Source: Salisediminibacterium beveridgei (GTDB lineage Bacteria > Bacillota > Bacilli > Bacillales > Salisediminibacteriaceae). From it: a stretch of 64,000 bases of DNA. This document shows positions 11,385 through 21,213 of the stretch, one piece after another. The notes under the pieces were generated by a model. That model was not told the origin of the DNA. It saw only the letters and a list, made by a program, of their open reading frames with translations, and made no database searches. Position 1 is the first letter of the stretch. Each line of letters opens with the position of its first letter. The DNA is taken from the NCBI RefSeq assembly GCF_001721685.1, contig NZ_CP012502.1:1922001-1986000 (forward strand). The letters are read 5' to 3'. The position numbers and the translations under genes are program-made.

Positions 11385-12641
11385 TTACATAAACAGCCGG
11401 TTGATATCATTCCATGTCACGGCAAGGACAAGCAGCATCAGAAGGGCGAACCCGATGAAATGGACCATCCCTTCTTTCTGGGGGTCGACCGGTTTGCCTC
11501 TGAGTGCTTCCAATCCAATGAACAGCAATCGCCCTCCATCAAGTGCGGGCAATGGCAAGAGATTGATAATTCCAAGATTGACACTCAAGATCGCAGTCCA
11601 CTGAAAGAGCACGAGAATTCCCATTGCAACAACTTCACCGGTATATTCATAAATGCCAACCGGACCTGCCAATGCATCTAAGGAAAACTGTCCTGTAACA
11701 AGCATGCCCAGTGCTTCGATAATTAGAATGGTCGTCTCATAAGTTTGGGTGAATCCAAACAAAATGGCATCGAGAACATTTCGTTCCATTGGCGGGTAAA
11801 CGCCGATCACGCCCATCTCTTCATCATCAGGCCCCTCTCTAACCTGCGTGACCATGGAAACTTCGAAGATTTCACCATCTCGTTCAACAACGAAATCCAA
11901 TTCCTGTTCAGGTTTCGATTGAATTTCTTCTGTCATTGAAAACCAATCTTCAACAGCCTGACCTTCAATTTCAACGATTGTATCACCTGGTTCAAGTCCC
12001 GCTTCGATAGCAGCACCGTCGTCGGTCAGAGCACCTACTTGTGCCTCTTCTGTAGGCATTCCGGCAATCAGGGCATATGCAATAAACGCAATGACAGCCA
12101 AAACGAAATTCATTAAAGGACCAGCAAAAATTGCAATTGCTCTTTTGCCAACTGACTTCGAAGCAAACTGGCGGTTATAGGGTGCGATCTGTGTAGCTTT
12201 TTCATCATAAACATAATGCGCTTTTTCATCCACATCCAAGGTTACAAACTCTTCATCGTTCATATAACCACTAATGGTCAAATCATGCTCAAGATCAATC
12301 TTCTCCACTTGGATAATCTCGCAATCCGGATGTTTCGATTTGTTATTGACAATGATCTCACGCACTTTTCCATCATCATGGTACTTCAATCCGATTTCGT
12401 AGCCGGGCTTAATCTGTATCATTTCAGGATCTTCTCCAGCCATCCTTACAAATCCGCCTAAAGGAAAAAGCCGTACGGTGTAGAGTGTCTCATTTCGTTG
12501 AAAAGAGAACAGTTTCGGGCCAAATCCAATGGCAAACTCTCGACAGAGAATCCCTGCTCGTTTAGCAAATACCAGGTGCCCCCATTCATGAATGGATACC
12601 AGTACTGCAAAAATAATAATAACTGCTAAAAATGTATTCAC
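11385..12641 (-). CDS. rseP: Site-2 intramembrane metalloprotease RseP/RasP
   Basis: Membrane-embedded zinc protease that cleaves anti-sigma factors such as RsiW and FtsL or signal-peptide remnants in B. subtilis. It has 418 residues: the HEWGH zinc motif at 18-22 within the first membrane helix, a membrane segment near 168-190, one PDZ domain near 195-275, and the distal motif [14 protein letters not shown] near 365 before the last helices. The start is GTG at 12641, five bases after AGGGTG. It follows dxr by 12 bases. Confidence 0.95.
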   Translation of the reverse strand: MNTFLAVIIIFAVLVSIHEWGHLVFAKRAGILCREFAIGFGPKLFSFQRNETLYTVRLFPLGGFVRMAGEDPEMIQIKPGYEIGLKYHDDGKVREIIVNNKSKHPDCEIIQVEKIDLEHDLTISGYMNDEEFVTLDVDEKAHYVYDEKATQIAPYNRQFASKSVGKRAIAIFAGPLMNFVLAVIAFIAYALIAGMPTEEAQVGALTDDGAAIEAGLEPGDTIVEIEGQAVEDWFSMTEEIQSKPEQELDFVVERDGEIFEVSMVTQVREGPDDEEMGVIGVYPPMERNVLDAILFGFTQTYETTILIIEALGMLVTGQFSLDALAGPVGIYEYTGEVVAMGILVLFQWTAILSVNLGIINLLPLPALDGGRLLFIGLEALRGKPVDPQKEGMVHFIGFALLMLLVLAVTWNDINRLFM

Positions 12642-12653
12642 TTCTTCACCCTC

Positions 12654-13799
12654 TTATTTCTTATCCCTTTCAATGGCCGTGCGGATGTTTAAATCAACGT
12701 CAATAATCTGTTCCAAAGATGGTTCTTGAACATGATTATGATCATTTAACGCTCTTTCCACAATGGTTTCTATATCAAGAAAGTGGATTTGATCTTTCAA
12801 AAACAGTGAGACTGCTGCTTCATTAGCAGCATTCAAAACAGTTGGTGCCGTTCCACCTTCTTTGCCGGCATCATAAGCCAATTTCAAGAGGCGAAAACGT
12901 TCGAAATCCATTTCTTCAAAATGAAGCTTACCAACTTCCCATAATTTTAACCTTTGTCCACCATTTAAATCAAGTCGCATGGGATGTGATAGTGCATATT
13001 GGATTGGCACTCTCATGTCCGGGGTACCCATATGCGCCAAAACACTGCCATCGATGTATTCAACCATGGAATGAACAATACTCTCACGGTGTAAAATCAC
13101 ATTGATCAGATCATAAGGCATATCAAAAAGCCACCGAGCTTCGATTACTTCTAGTCCTTTATTCATCATGGATGCTGAATCGATGGTGATTTTTGCACCC
13201 ATGGACCAGTTCGGATGGTTCAGTGCCTGCTTAACTGTCACTCCTTTGAGTTCTTCGCGCTTGAAGTCGCGGAAACTTCCGCCGGATGCAGTCAGAATCA
13301 ATTGGCTGACTTCTTTTTCAATGTTTCCATGAAGGCATTGGAAAATGGCTGAATGCTCACTGTCAACCGGTAACAATTTCACGCCATTTCTCATTGCTGC
13401 TTTTGTAACAAGATGACCTGCAGTGACGAGTGTTTCTTTATTGGCAATCGCGATATCCATTCCATGTTCAATCGCTTGCAATGTCGGTTCAAGTCCAATT
13501 CTGCCCATAACAGCATTCACCAGCATATCGGCCGGTTCACAAGCTGCCTCAGACAGACCCTCAGATCCAGTAAGAATGCGCGGGTTATAATCGAGTAACT
13601 TCTTTAATTTAACAGCAGTTTCAGTGTCAGCAACACTGATCACCTCAGGTCTGAATTCGTTCGCCTGATGACTGCCTATATCACTGTTTTTCCCGAAACT
13701 CATCGCCATCATCTCGAACTGGTCGGGGTGTGAGCGGATCACATCCAATGTTTGTGTACCGATCGATCCCGTAGACCCTAATAGATTGATCTTTTTCAT
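12654..13799 (-). CDS. dxr: 1-deoxy-D-xylulose 5-phosphate reductoisomerase
   Basis: NADPH-dependent enzyme making 2-C-methyl-D-erythritol 4-phosphate, the committed step of the MEP isoprenoid pathway that feeds UppS. The 381 residues begin [21 protein letters not shown] (Rossmann motif GSTGSIG) and contain [15 protein letters not shown] and the metal-binding/flexible-loop region around SGGSFRDF. I use the ATG at 13799 because GGAG lies eight bases upstream and it matches the family; an in-frame ATG 13 codons earlier has no clear ribosome binding site. Confidence 0.97.
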   Translation of the reverse strand: MKKINLLGSTGSIGTQTLDVIRSHPDQFEMMAMSFGKNSDIGSHQANEFRPEVISVADTETAVKLKKLLDYNPRILTGSEGLSEAACEPADMLVNAVMGRIGLEPTLQAIEHGMDIAIANKETLVTAGHLVTKAAMRNGVKLLPVDSEHSAIFQCLHGNIEKEVSQLILTASGGSFRDFKREELKGVTVKQALNHPNWSMGAKITIDSASMMNKGLEVIEARWLFDMPYDLINVILHRESIVHSMVEYIDGSVLAHMGTPDMRVPIQYALSHPMRLDLNGGQRLKLWEVGKLHFEEMDFERFRLLKLAYDAGKEGGTAPTVLNAANEAAVSLFLKDQIHFLDIETIVERALNDHNHVQEPSLEQIIDVDLNIRTAIERDKK

Positions 13800-13843
13800 A
13801 CACTCATCTCCTGCTCTAGTCGTGATTTTACTATTCACAGATC

Positions 13844-14635
13844 TTACAAAAATCCAAATAGATAGATAATCGGCATGACAAAGATTAAACTGTCGAACCT
13901 GTCCAGTATCCCACCATGGCCAGGAAGAACATTTCCCGAATCTTTAACAGCGTAATGCCTTTTAAAAGCCGATTCCACCAGATCTCCCAATTGTCCAACC
14001 AGAGAAACCGTAAGCATAAACAGCAGTGAAACAAGCCAACTGTTAAACAATGGCATGAATAGAAGGAAAGTTGTCCCTGTGATGAGGGCGAGAACCACTC
14101 CACCGGCAGAGCCTTCGATCGTCTTTTTAGGACTGATGCTTGGCGATAATTTATGCTTGCCAAACTTACGACCTGCAAAATATGCACCTGAGTCCGATGA
14201 CCAGACCAAAATCAGGATTAATATCACATGCATCAAACCCTCTTCAATTGTTCTGGCATAATGAAAATAATGAAAGCCAAATCCAACATAAACTGATGCA
14301 AGTACGGTAAAACCTGCATCATCAAACGTCCATTTATTTCTTGAAATGACAGTTAACGCAAGCAAAACAATCAATAATAACAAGAAGAATTCTGCACGTT
14401 CATATGCAAATGCCTCGAAATTAATATACGAATCCGGAATAAGCAACAACCACATCAAGAAAAATCCTGCAAATCCACGGGCAGTCATTACCCGTATCTG
14501 TTTCATAGCAAGCAGTTCTTTCATTGCGACTGTCGCCAACAGAAAAATCAGGCCGGCAAAAAAATGGCCGCCCAAAATAATGATTCCGAGAAACCCCGCC
14601 CCGGCAACAACGCCGGTAATAACTCGTTGTTTCAT
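13844..14635 (-). CDS. cdsA: Phosphatidate cytidylyltransferase
   Basis: Integral membrane enzyme making CDP-diacylglycerol from phosphatidic acid and CTP. The 263 residues form about seven to eight hydrophobic segments, and the C-terminal signature is visible as [20 protein letters not shown] followed by ILDRFDS. GGAGGGG lies eight bases before the ATG. It follows uppS by 15 bases, the usual uppS-cdsA-dxr order. Confidence 0.96.
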   Translation of the reverse strand: MKQRVITGVVAGAGFLGIIILGGHFFAGLIFLLATVAMKELLAMKQIRVMTARGFAGFFLMWLLLIPDSYINFEAFAYERAEFFLLLLIVLLALTVISRNKWTFDDAGFTVLASVYVGFGFHYFHYARTIEEGLMHVILILILVWSSDSGAYFAGRKFGKHKLSPSISPKKTIEGSAGGVVLALITGTTFLLFMPLFNSWLVSLLFMLTVSLVGQLGDLVESAFKRHYAVKDSGNVLPGHGGILDRFDSLIFVMPIIYLFGFL

Positions 14636-14650
14636 CAGACAATCCCCTCC

Positions 14651-15403
14651 TTAAACCCCACCATATCGTCGCTGTCTCGTTTGATATACAGCAATTGCTT
14701 TTTGGAAATCTTCCTCTTTAAAATCAGGCCAAAGAACTTCTGTAAACCAGAATTCGGAATAAGCAAGTTGCCAGAGCATAAAGTTACTGAGTCGAATTTC
14801 ACCACTCGTTCGAATAAGTAAATCCGGGTCCTTTAAATCATGCGTCATTAGATGAGATTGAAATAATGACTCATCAATATCATCAATCAGTAAATTTCCA
14901 TCCTTCACTTCCTGACAGATACTCTGGATGCCCTGAACCATTTCAGCCCTGCTTCCATAGTTCAATGCAAAATTTAAAATTAACCCATCATTTCCTGCTG
15001 TCTCTATCACAGCATTTTCGACAGCTCTTCGCGTATATTCCGGTAATTTATCAATCTCTCCAGTGACCCGGACAGTCACATTCTGTTCCATAAGTTCAGG
15101 TAATTCCTTCGTTAGAAATCGTTCAGGTAGACGCATCAGAAATTCCACTTCCGTTTTTGGCCGTTTCCAGTTTTCTGTAGAGAATGCATAAAGCGTCAAT
15201 GCCTCAACCCCATATCGATTTGCCTGACGAACGGTTCGACGGACTGTGTTCATTCCTTCCCGATGACCTGCGACTCTCGGAAGCCCCCTCTTTTTAGCCC
15301 ATCTGCCATTACCATCCATGATAATTGCAATATGCTTCGGAACATTATCCAATTGAATATCTGTTTCATTCGTGATTTTTTCAGATTTCAGTTTATTAAA
15401 CAT
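14651..15403 (-). CDS. uppS: Isoprenyl (undecaprenyl) diphosphate synthase
   Basis: Cis-prenyltransferase making the C55 lipid carrier for cell wall synthesis. The 250 residues have HIAIIMDGNGRWAKKRGLPR with the catalytic Asp of the DGNGRWA motif, AGHREGMN, and the C-terminal DLLIRTSGEIRLSNFMLWQ and YSEFWFTEVLWPDF motifs. The ATG at 15403 has GGAGG at eight bases; an upstream ATG 20 codons earlier in frame lacks one. First gene of the uppS-cdsA-dxr-rseP-proS-polC series, after the frr terminator. Confidence 0.97.
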   Translation of the reverse strand: MFNKLKSEKITNETDIQLDNVPKHIAIIMDGNGRWAKKRGLPRVAGHREGMNTVRRTVRQANRYGVEALTLYAFSTENWKRPKTEVEFLMRLPERFLTKELPELMEQNVTVRVTGEIDKLPEYTRRAVENAVIETAGNDGLILNFALNYGSRAEMVQGIQSICQEVKDGNLLIDDIDESLFQSHLMTHDLKDPDLLIRTSGEIRLSNFMLWQLAYSEFWFTEVLWPDFKEEDFQKAIAVYQTRQRRYGGV

Positions 15404-15466
15404 AAGACCAGCCTCCGTAATCTGGAAAATTATCGATTGCATTTCAATTTCAATGAAACCCACTTT

Positions 15467-15475
15467 ATTCTATCA
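15467..15475 (-). promoter_or_regulatory. Candidate extended -10 promoter for uppS
   Basis: Minus strand TGATAGAAT, an extended -10 (TG-A-TAGAAT), lies about 64 bases before the uppS start and after the frr terminator. No good -35 at 16-18 bases. Position is apt; sequence support is partial. Confidence 0.35.
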
Positions 15476-15555
15476 CGAAGTGCCATCAAGAATCATTAAG
15501 ATATTCAATTTAATCGGAGTCCCTCTTAGAAATGACAAGCAAAACTAATACAAAC

Positions 15556-15583
15556 AAAAGGGTCCGCGATAACGGACCCTTTT
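15556..15583 (-). terminator. Intrinsic terminator after frr
   Basis: Perfect 11-bp inverted repeat, 15556-15566 with 15573-15583 (core GGGTCCG/CGGACCC), six-base loop, followed on the minus strand by TTTTGTTTGT. It lies just after the frr stop and closes the pyrH-frr unit. Confidence 0.9.
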
Positions 15584-15592
15584 CATCACCTA

Positions 15593-16150
15593 TTACACTT
15601 CCTGAATGTCTTGTTCCTTTGCTTTGACTCGTTCATCAATTTTCTTGATGTAATCATCAGTCAACTTCTGCACTTCATCTTGACGGCGTCGAAGATCATC
15701 TTCGGTCAGTCCACCGTCTTTCTCCAGTTTTTTCAATTCATCATTTGCATCTCTTCGAACATTACGGACAGCAACTTTCGCATCCTCCGCATAGCGGCCG
15801 ACGACTTTAATCAACTCTTTTCTGCGCTCTTCATTGAGAGCAGGTACAGAAATCCGGATAATATTGCCATCATTACTCGGAGACAAACCAATATCCGCCT
15901 TTTGGATAGCTTTTTCGATGTCCTGTAAACTTGATTTATCAAACGGTTGGATCACAAGCATTCTTCCTTCTGGAACACTGATACTCGCCAACTGATTGAG
16001 TGGCGTCATCATTCCATAATACTCAACTTGTATCCGGTCAAGAAGTGATGCATTCGCGCGTCCGGTTCTGACAGAACCAAGTTCACGCCCTAGAGCTTCC
16101 AGTGATTTGATCATACGCTCTTCCGTTTGCTTCAATATTTCTTTTGTCAT
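15593..16150 (-). CDS. frr: Ribosome recycling factor
   Basis: Splits post-termination ribosomes together with EF-G. The 185 residues match the family length and carry SLGREL-type alpha-helical bundle segments, with [20 protein letters not shown] and the conserved [10 protein letters not shown] stretch. The ATG overlaps the pyrH stop as TAATG, so the pair is translationally coupled. Closed by a strong terminator. Confidence 0.97.
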   Translation of the reverse strand: MTKEILKQTEERMIKSLEALGRELGSVRTGRANASLLDRIQVEYYGMMTPLNQLASISVPEGRMLVIQPFDKSSLQDIEKAIQKADIGLSPSNDGNIIRISVPALNEERRKELIKVVGRYAEDAKVAVRNVRRDANDELKKLEKDGGLTEDDLRRRQDEVQKLTDDYIKKIDERVKAKEQDIQEV

Positions 16151-16878
16151 TATTCAGTCCCCCTAATAATCGTACCAATTTCATCGCCTTTTACTGCACG
16201 GGCAATATTACCCTTCTCTGAGATGGAGAATACCACAAGTGGAATATTGTTGTCCATACATAAAGATGACGCAGTAGAATCCATCACTGCCAATCCATCT
16301 TTCAACAAGTCAAGATAGGTCAGATTATCATATTTCTTGGCATATTCATCAACTGATGGGTCCGCACTGTAGACGCCATCCACATTGTTTTTAGCCATCA
16401 GGATTACATCCGCTTCAATCTCAGCAGCGCGTAAAGCTGCCGTAGTATCCGTCGAAAAGAACGGGTTCCCTGTACCTGCTGCAAAAATCACAACCCGCTT
16501 TTTCTCCAAATGTCGAATGGCGCGTCTTCTTATGTAAGGTTCAGCGACTTGACGCATTTCAATAGATGATTGCACTCTTGTTTGTACTCCGTTGTTTTCA
16601 AGGCTATCCTGAAGAGCTAAAGAATTCATCACCGTTGCAAGCATTCCCATATAGTCCGCGGTTGCACGGTCCATCCCTTTTGCACTGCCGGCAATTCCTC
16701 GCCAAATGTTTCCGCCTCCCACGATAATGGCGACTTCAACACCCAGGTTAACAACTTCACGAACCTGTTCAGCTATGGATTGAATCATATCCGGGTCTAT
16801 TCCAAATCCCTGCTCACCAGCAAGGGCTTCCCCACTTAATTTTAAAACAATCCGTTTGTATACTGGTGTATCTCCCAT
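16150..16878 (-). CDS. pyrH: UMP kinase
   Basis: Hexameric amino-acid-kinase-fold enzyme that phosphorylates UMP to UDP. The 242 residues show [20 protein letters not shown] at the N-terminus, [11 protein letters not shown], the [16 protein letters not shown] helix and [22 protein letters not shown] precedes the ATG by five bases. It follows tsf after a terminator and precedes frr, as in B. subtilis. Confidence 0.97.
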   Translation of the reverse strand: MGDTPVYKRIVLKLSGEALAGEQGFGIDPDMIQSIAEQVREVVNLGVEVAIIVGGGNIWRGIAGSAKGMDRATADYMGMLATVMNSLALQDSLENNGVQTRVQSSIEMRQVAEPYIRRRAIRHLEKKRVVIFAAGTGNPFFSTDTTAALRAAEIEADVILMAKNNVDGVYSADPSVDEYAKKYDNLTYLDLLKDGLAVMDSTASSLCMDNNIPLVVFSISEKGNIARAVKGDEIGTIIRGTE

Positions 16879-16917
16879 GATAGCCTCCTTTGTTATATTT
16901 CTTTGGATTCTTACGAA

Positions 16918-16939
16918 AAAGGGACACGATGTGCCCCTT
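16918..16939 (-). terminator. Intrinsic terminator between tsf and pyrH
   Basis: Stem of nine pairs including one G-U (minus strand AAGGGGCAC / GTGTCCCTT) with a three-base loop, followed by a run of T. It is weaker than the flanking terminators and leaves only about 39 bases before pyrH, so some read-through into pyrH is likely. Confidence 0.75.
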
Positions 16940-16947
16940 CCGGTTTG

Positions 16948-17835
16948 TTATTTGTTCACTTGTGACATTACTTCATCAGCAAAGTTCTCTTCTCTTTTTT
17001 CCATACCTTCGCCTACTTCATAGCGGAAGAATGTTTTAACTTCGCCACCTTTTGAAGCAACATATTTCCCTACTTTTTGATCACCATCTTTAACAAAAGC
17101 TTGCTCATTCAAACAAACTTCTTCAAAGAACTTGCTCAGACGGCCTTCCACCATTTTTTCCACGATTTTCTCGGGTTTTCCTTCGTTCAATGCCTGTTGT
17201 TTTAAGACTTCTCGCTCTGCATCCACGACTTCAGCATCCACTTCTTCACGACGGACATACTTCGGATTCAGTGCAGCTACATGCATGGCAATATCCTTTG
17301 CCACATGTTCATCTGAGCCGTTCAATACGGTCAAGACACCAATTCGTCCACCCATATGAATATAGGCACCAAATACTTCGTCTTCTTCTGCCTCTACCAA
17401 TTCGAAACGTCGAAGAGAAATTTTTTCACCAATTTTTGCAATCTGGTTATTGATAAATGCTTCGAGTGTGTCGCCTTCTCCGCTGCCTTTAAAGGACTGA
17501 CTCAGCGCTTCTTCAACGTCCTTTGGCTGATTCTCCAAAATATGCTTCGCTACTTCATTTACCATGTTTACGAAGTTTTCGTTCTTTGATACGAAATCTG
17601 TTTCAGAATTCACTTCAACGAGTACAGCTTTATTTCCTTGAACGATTGCCTGCGACAAACCTTCTGCTGCCACACGGTCAGCTTTTTTCGCTGCTTTAGC
17701 AATACCTTTTTCACGGAGAAATTCAATTGCGCTTTCCATGTCACCGTCTGTTTCAGTCAAGGCTTTTTTGCAGTCCATCATGCCTGCACCTGTTTTTTCA
17801 CGAAGTTCTTTTACCATTTTTGCTGAAATTTCCAT
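16948..17835 (-). CDS. tsf: Elongation factor Ts
   Basis: Nucleotide-exchange factor for EF-Tu. The 295 residues start [19 protein letters not shown] with the conserved [11 protein letters not shown] and FVSKNENF motifs, and the core exchange domain follows. The ATG at 17835 has AAGGAGG at nine bases; a longer in-frame start 11 codons upstream overlaps the Shine-Dalgarno region and is not family-like. Downstream of rpsB, after a long terminator hairpin. Confidence 0.97.
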   Translation of the reverse strand: MEISAKMVKELREKTGAGMMDCKKALTETDGDMESAIEFLREKGIAKAAKKADRVAAEGLSQAIVQGNKAVLVEVNSETDFVSKNENFVNMVNEVAKHILENQPKDVEEALSQSFKGSGEGDTLEAFINNQIAKIGEKISLRRFELVEAEEDEVFGAYIHMGGRIGVLTVLNGSDEHVAKDIAMHVAALNPKYVRREEVDAEVVDAEREVLKQQALNEGKPEKIVEKMVEGRLSKFFEEVCLNEQAFVKDGDQKVGKYVASKGGEVKTFFRYEVGEGMEKREENFADEVMSQVNK

Positions 17836-17880
17836 TTTCAGTTGCCTCCTTAGATTCTGTAAAATCATCTGTATTCAGAG

Positions 17881-17918
17881 AAAAGGGTGATAAAGGGGCA
17901 AACCCTCTATCACCCTTT
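17881..17918 (-). terminator. Long intrinsic terminator-like hairpin between rpsB and tsf
   Basis: Minus-strand stem AAAGGGTGATAGAGGG pairs almost completely with CCCTTTATCACCCTTT (about 16 pairs, one G-U), five-base loop, followed by TTTTCTCT. It is one of the strongest hairpins in the window and lies between two genes that are needed together, so it probably sets the rpsB:tsf ratio by partial termination. Confidence 0.85.
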
Positions 17919-17930
17919 AGGACGGACAGA

Positions 17931-18659
17931 TTAAACCGTTTTTTCTTCGGTCTGTGACTCTTCTTCAGCGACTTCTTCAGTCAAATTACCTTCGATAATC
18001 GCATCAGCCATTTTCGATGTTAATAGTCGAACGGCTCGAATTGCATCGTCATTACCTGGAATTACGTAATCAATCTCATCTGGATCACAGTTCGTGTCCA
18101 CAATCCCGACAATCGGGATATTTAACTTAATCGCTTCTGCTACAGCAATACGCTCTTTACGAGGATCGATGATAAACAGTGCGTCAGGAAGCTTTGTCAT
18201 TTCTTTGATACCGCCTAGAAATTTCTCTAAACGATCCCATTCTTTTTTAATAAGAACAACTTCTTTTTTCGGAAGGACATCGAATGTACCATCTTCTTGC
18301 ATTTTTTCAATGTCTTTCAGACGATTGATCCGCTTACGGATCGTTTCAAAGTTGGTCAGTGTACCACCGAGCCAGCGCTGATTGATGTAGTACATCCCGC
18401 AACGTTCTGCTTCTTCAGCTACAGAATCCTGCGCCTGTTTTTTCGTTCCGACGAAAAGCATAGTACCGCCATCAGCCGCCATGTTACGAACGAATTTAAA
18501 TGCTTCGTCCACTTTTCTGACCGTCTTTTGAAGGTCGATGATGTAAATACCGTTTCTTTCTGTGAAGATGTAGCGATCCATTTTAGGGTTCCAACGTCGT
18601 GTCTGATGACCGAAGTGAACACCTGCTTCAAGTAGTTGCTTCATGGAAATTACTGCCAC
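17931..18659 (-). CDS. rpsB: 30S ribosomal protein S2
   Basis: Ribosomal protein S2 of the small subunit. The 242 residues have [40 protein letters not shown] and the acidic C-terminal tail typical of Bacilli. I place the start at the GTG at 18659: GGAGG lies eight bases upstream, and this gives MAVISMKQ, matching B. subtilis. A GTG three codons earlier sits inside the ribosome binding site. Preceded by a sigma-A promoter and structured leader. Confidence 0.97.
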   Translation of the reverse strand: MAVISMKQLLEAGVHFGHQTRRWNPKMDRYIFTERNGIYIIDLQKTVRKVDEAFKFVRNMAADGGTMLFVGTKKQAQDSVAEEAERCGMYYINQRWLGGTLTNFETIRKRINRLKDIEKMQEDGTFDVLPKKEVVLIKKEWDRLEKFLGGIKEMTKLPDALFIIDPRKERIAVAEAIKLNIPIVGIVDTNCDPDEIDYVIPGNDDAIRAVRLLTSKMADAIIEGNLTEEVAEEESQTEEKTV

Positions 18660-18696
18660 ATCACTCACCTCCTCTTCTTGGTTTTATTTTGTCCTC

Positions 18697-18761
18697 CGCA
18701 ACCATCATTTCCTCAGTAAGACTTAACTTTCGTCAAGCACCCTTACCCGGATCAGGTTGCG
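18697..18761 (-). promoter_or_regulatory. Structured rpsB leader (probable S2 autoregulatory RNA)
   Basis: The roughly 115-nt leader folds into three nested stems: outer CGCAACC/GGTTGCG (18761-18755 with 18703-18697), middle GTAAG/CTTAC, and an inner six-pair hairpin CTTGAC-GAAA-GTTAAG (18737-18722) with a GNRA tetraloop. The Shine-Dalgarno of rpsB follows about 30 bases later. Leaders that bind S2 are known upstream of rpsB in several bacterial groups; assignment to one of those families is inferred, not tested. Confidence 0.6.
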
Positions 18762-18782
18762 TGTGTGATGACACCGAAGATT

Positions 18783-18811
18783 AATATAACACAGACAAGT
18801 GCTGAAGACAA
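18783..18811 (-). promoter_or_regulatory. Sigma-A promoter of rpsB-tsf
   Basis: Minus strand TTGTCT (18811-18806), 17-base spacer, TATATT (18788-18783). Matches 4/6 and 5/6 of consensus at ideal spacing. Predicted start near 18776 gives the structured leader. The -35 lies only about 16 bases past the swrB stop codon. Confidence 0.75.
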
Positions 18812-18827
18812 TGATCACAGCAGAATT

Positions 18828-19376
18828 TTATTGGTGAAATTTCAAGAGAAGTTCAACTTCACCTGCACCCATCTGGAGTTTGCGGGCAATTTCCTGCGGA
18901 CTTTCTCCTTGGGCATGCATGGACAGGATCCGGGATGTACTCGATGTATTTACTTTCACATCGTCATCCGGAATGGAAGGTGGTTTGTATCCCCCATATT
19001 CATCCTTTTCATTGGTTTGTTCCCGATTCAGCTCCTTCAAAGAGGCAGCAGAGGATTTATTCACAAAATCAGCATCCTTCTCAGGTTTCTCAGAAGGATG
19101 CTGATTTCCCTGCTTTTGCTCTTCCGTTGGGTCACGGGACTCTTTCTCGAAGTTTGTCGGTTTTGCCTGCTCAAGATTTAATTTACTGAGACGCCTGGCA
19201 ATCCGTTCGTTATTTTCTTTCATTTCAGTTGTATATGAGACCAGCAAATCTTCCATCTCTCTCAGGGTCTGCTCTTTATCCATTGGCTTGAATGCTTCCG
19301 TTTTCTGATAAAGTGTCACAATAGCAAAAATGCTGACCAAGTGTAAAAAGAAACTGAGAATAAGTAAATAAATCAT
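18828..19376 (-). CDS. swrB: Swarming motility protein SwrB (YlxL)
   Basis: Last gene of the fla/che operon. The 182 residues begin with a membrane anchor (MIYLLILSFFLHLVSIFAIV), followed by a charged helical region, a variable Pro/Lys-rich linker, and a conserved C-terminal helix-turn-helix-like motif (ILSMHAQGESPQEIARKLQM). In B. subtilis SwrB promotes assembly of the flagellar export apparatus and full SigD activity. Length and topology fit (B. subtilis about 167 residues); the linker is poorly conserved, so the call rests on ends and position. Confidence 0.85.
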   Translation of the reverse strand: MIYLLILSFFLHLVSIFAIVTLYQKTEAFKPMDKEQTLREMEDLLVSYTTEMKENNERIARRLSKLNLEQAKPTNFEKESRDPTEEQKQGNQHPSEKPEKDADFVNKSSAASLKELNREQTNEKDEYGGYKPPSIPDDDVKVNTSSTSRILSMHAQGESPQEIARKLQMGAGEVELLLKFHQ

Positions 19377-19385
19377 ACTATCTCC

Positions 19386-19703
19386 TTAACGGATTTCATC
19401 AAATAAATTCCCTTTAAAAGGGTGAGGCACCATGGATGTCGTGAGCTGTTCTTCGGGCCGTTGTTTTTCCATTTCAGATTCAGCTTTACCTAGAGCATTT
19501 GCTCCATTATTTTCAGCACGGTTTTGGACGACGCCATCAAGTGTTGTTACTCTGGAAGCATCACGTTGATCTTGCTGTTGCCCGGATTCTGCCATCATAT
19601 CCTGAGCTGTTTGCCCGCGCTGCTGAAGCTGATCCTGAATTTTACCCGCCATTTGTGCCCGTGGCATTGCCATTTGAAGATCAATTGCCCTTAATCCACT
19701 CAT
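19386..19703 (-). CDS. Uncharacterised fla/che-operon protein between fapA and swrB
   Basis: I do not recognise a named family. The 105-residue product is soluble, rich in Gln, Met and Ala, with no Cys, no membrane segment and no signal peptide. A predicted amphipathic N-terminal helix (MSGLRAIDLQMAMPRAQ) is followed by a low-complexity middle and a tail HPFKGNLFDEIR that looks like a short binding motif. ATG at 19703 has GGGAGTG at eight bases. Lying between a DUF342 protein and swrB, ten bases before swrB, with its own extended -10 promoter, it is presumably a flagellar accessory protein; no B. subtilis equivalent occupies this place. Confidence 0.75.
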   Translation of the reverse strand: MSGLRAIDLQMAMPRAQMAGKIQDQLQQRGQTAQDMMAESGQQQDQRDASRVTTLDGVVQNRAENNGANALGKAESEMEKQRPEEQLTTSMVPHPFKGNLFDEIR

Positions 19704-19756
19704 GGTCACTTCACTCCCTGTAACGGTATTTGAGATCACTTTTTGTTATGATTCCT

Positions 19757-19765
19757 ATTATATCA
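19757..19765 (-). promoter_or_regulatory. Extended -10 promoter before the 105-residue gene and swrB
   Basis: Minus strand TGATATAAT: a perfect TATAAT with the TG extension, at the very 3' edge of the fapA gene and about 54 bases before the 105-residue gene. The -35 is poor, which extended -10 promoters tolerate. It would give swrB a transcript independent of the 30 kb operon. Confidence 0.5.
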
Positions 19766-19771
19766 AAAATA

Positions 19772-21154
19772 TCACAGGGGTTCGAATCTTATTTCCGATT
19801 TATCAAGGAAAAACGAAACACCTTTGTGCTTTGTTGTGATCCGTTTACGGTATTTCCCGAAATGAATATCCACCTGAGGATAAACGGTTTTGCGCACCTT
19901 CACTTTAATCGGATCGACGGCTTCTATAATCTCACTGACCGAATCAAGTCCTGATTGAGCAATATTAAGATTTTCATGAGCTTCTGCAAATGATTTTCGG
20001 ATACGAAGCTTTGTAACTTTTTCCTGAGCAGATAGAGCGTTCTCCTTCTCTTTATTCACAAGTTTTTTCAAGAGAACACCCAGTTTTTGAAGATTATCTT
20101 CTGCCTCTGCTTTCAATTTTTTATTGGCCTTTTCTTTTTCCAAAATCGATTGACTGACCCCCACATATACAGATGTAGGCGTATTCATTTCATTGCCAAT
20201 TTCGTTGGCATCCAAACCAGCCACCGCTGAGACAGAACCTCCACAAATACTGCCATTGCGGTCAAAGCAATTTAACACACCATCTGTTTCCACCTTACTA
20301 TGTAAAATCGATTTCGTTACTGTAACATTGCCTCCGGCTTTCACATTAGCCTGATTCAAAAAAGACGTAACGAGCTCTGATTCAGCAGCAATTAACCCTC
20401 CGCCTTGTGCAACAACACCTTGATGAATATAAATCGAACCGCCTGCTTCCAAGTGCGCAGCTTCAACTGACCCGTGCACACGAATATCACCTTTCGCTTT
20501 AATTTCAAAGCCGGATGGCACACTTCCTCGAATATTGACATTACCGACAAAATCAATATTCCCGGTTCTCATATTGACGTCCCCATGTACTTCAAATACC
20601 GGATAAACGTGGATCACACGAGGTTCAACAGAAACCTGTCCATCAATATTGGCTACCAGTGTTGCTCCTTCATCTTGAAGTTTTGTATTTTTTCCTTGCC
20701 TCAGAACAACTTCTTTCCCGTTTCGACCTTTGACCTCTTCACCTGCAATATTCGTTCCCGGAATTGCATCGGTGGGGTTAATTTTTCTGCCAACGACTTC
20801 CCCTTTCGTCACGGATGGAATCTGAATCACCTGTTTCAAATCAACCATCTGTTTTGACTCCAACTGTTCATCAGTAAACTCAGAATCATCTTCATCAAGC
20901 ATGGACCAGATATAGCCATCTTTACCATTCTGAGGTTTCACACCCTCTGCTATCGTCAATGGCGTTTTATTTACACCCTTGATCAATGCATCAATACGTT
21001 CTTCATGTATACCAAAAACAATCCCAGATTCTCTGAGGAATTTTAAAATATCGTCCTTTGACACACCTTCAGGAAAGGGGGCAGATTGCTTTAATTCCGC
21101 CTTCATTTGATCGTCCGATATTTCGATATCTATCATATTGTATAAGTCTATCAT
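19772..21154 (-). CDS. DUF342/FapA-family protein
   Basis: The 460 residues match the DUF342 (FapA, flagellar assembly protein A) family: an N-terminal region with PFPEGVSKDDILKFLRESGI, a glycine-rich right-handed beta-helix at about 150-320 (repeats such as GNVNIRGSVPSGFEIKA and GSIYIHQG), then a coiled coil at about 325-400 (KEKANKKLKAEAEDNLQKL) and a C-terminal beta segment. In other bacteria members help position or assemble polar flagella; in Bacilli function is unknown. It lies between sigD and the 105-residue gene, a place empty in B. subtilis. Family assignment is good, function inferred. Confidence 0.8.
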   Translation of the reverse strand: MIDLYNMIDIEISDDQMKAELKQSAPFPEGVSKDDILKFLRESGIVFGIHEERIDALIKGVNKTPLTIAEGVKPQNGKDGYIWSMLDEDDSEFTDEQLESKQMVDLKQVIQIPSVTKGEVVGRKINPTDAIPGTNIAGEEVKGRNGKEVVLRQGKNTKLQDEGATLVANIDGQVSVEPRVIHVYPVFEVHGDVNMRTGNIDFVGNVNIRGSVPSGFEIKAKGDIRVHGSVEAAHLEAGGSIYIHQGVVAQGGGLIAAESELVTSFLNQANVKAGGNVTVTKSILHSKVETDGVLNCFDRNGSICGGSVSAVAGLDANEIGNEMNTPTSVYVGVSQSILEKEKANKKLKAEAEDNLQKLGVLLKKLVNKEKENALSAQEKVTKLRIRKSFAEAHENLNIAQSGLDSVSEIIEAVDPIKVKVRKTVYPQVDIHFGKYRKRITTKHKGVSFFLDKSEIRFEPL

Positions 21155-21213
21155 TAAAGATTCCCCCTAAAGTGGTCCTGCGATAATCGAGACTGACAAT
21201 TAAAAGTTCATTC

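Noticed and set aside
18697..18770. THI-box-like stretch ACCTGATCCGGGTAA in the rpsB leader, suggesting a TPP riboswitch
   Set aside because: The CTGAGA half and the matching GCGTAGGGAA element are absent, the P1 geometry differs, and the downstream gene is a ribosomal protein. Coincidental similarity.
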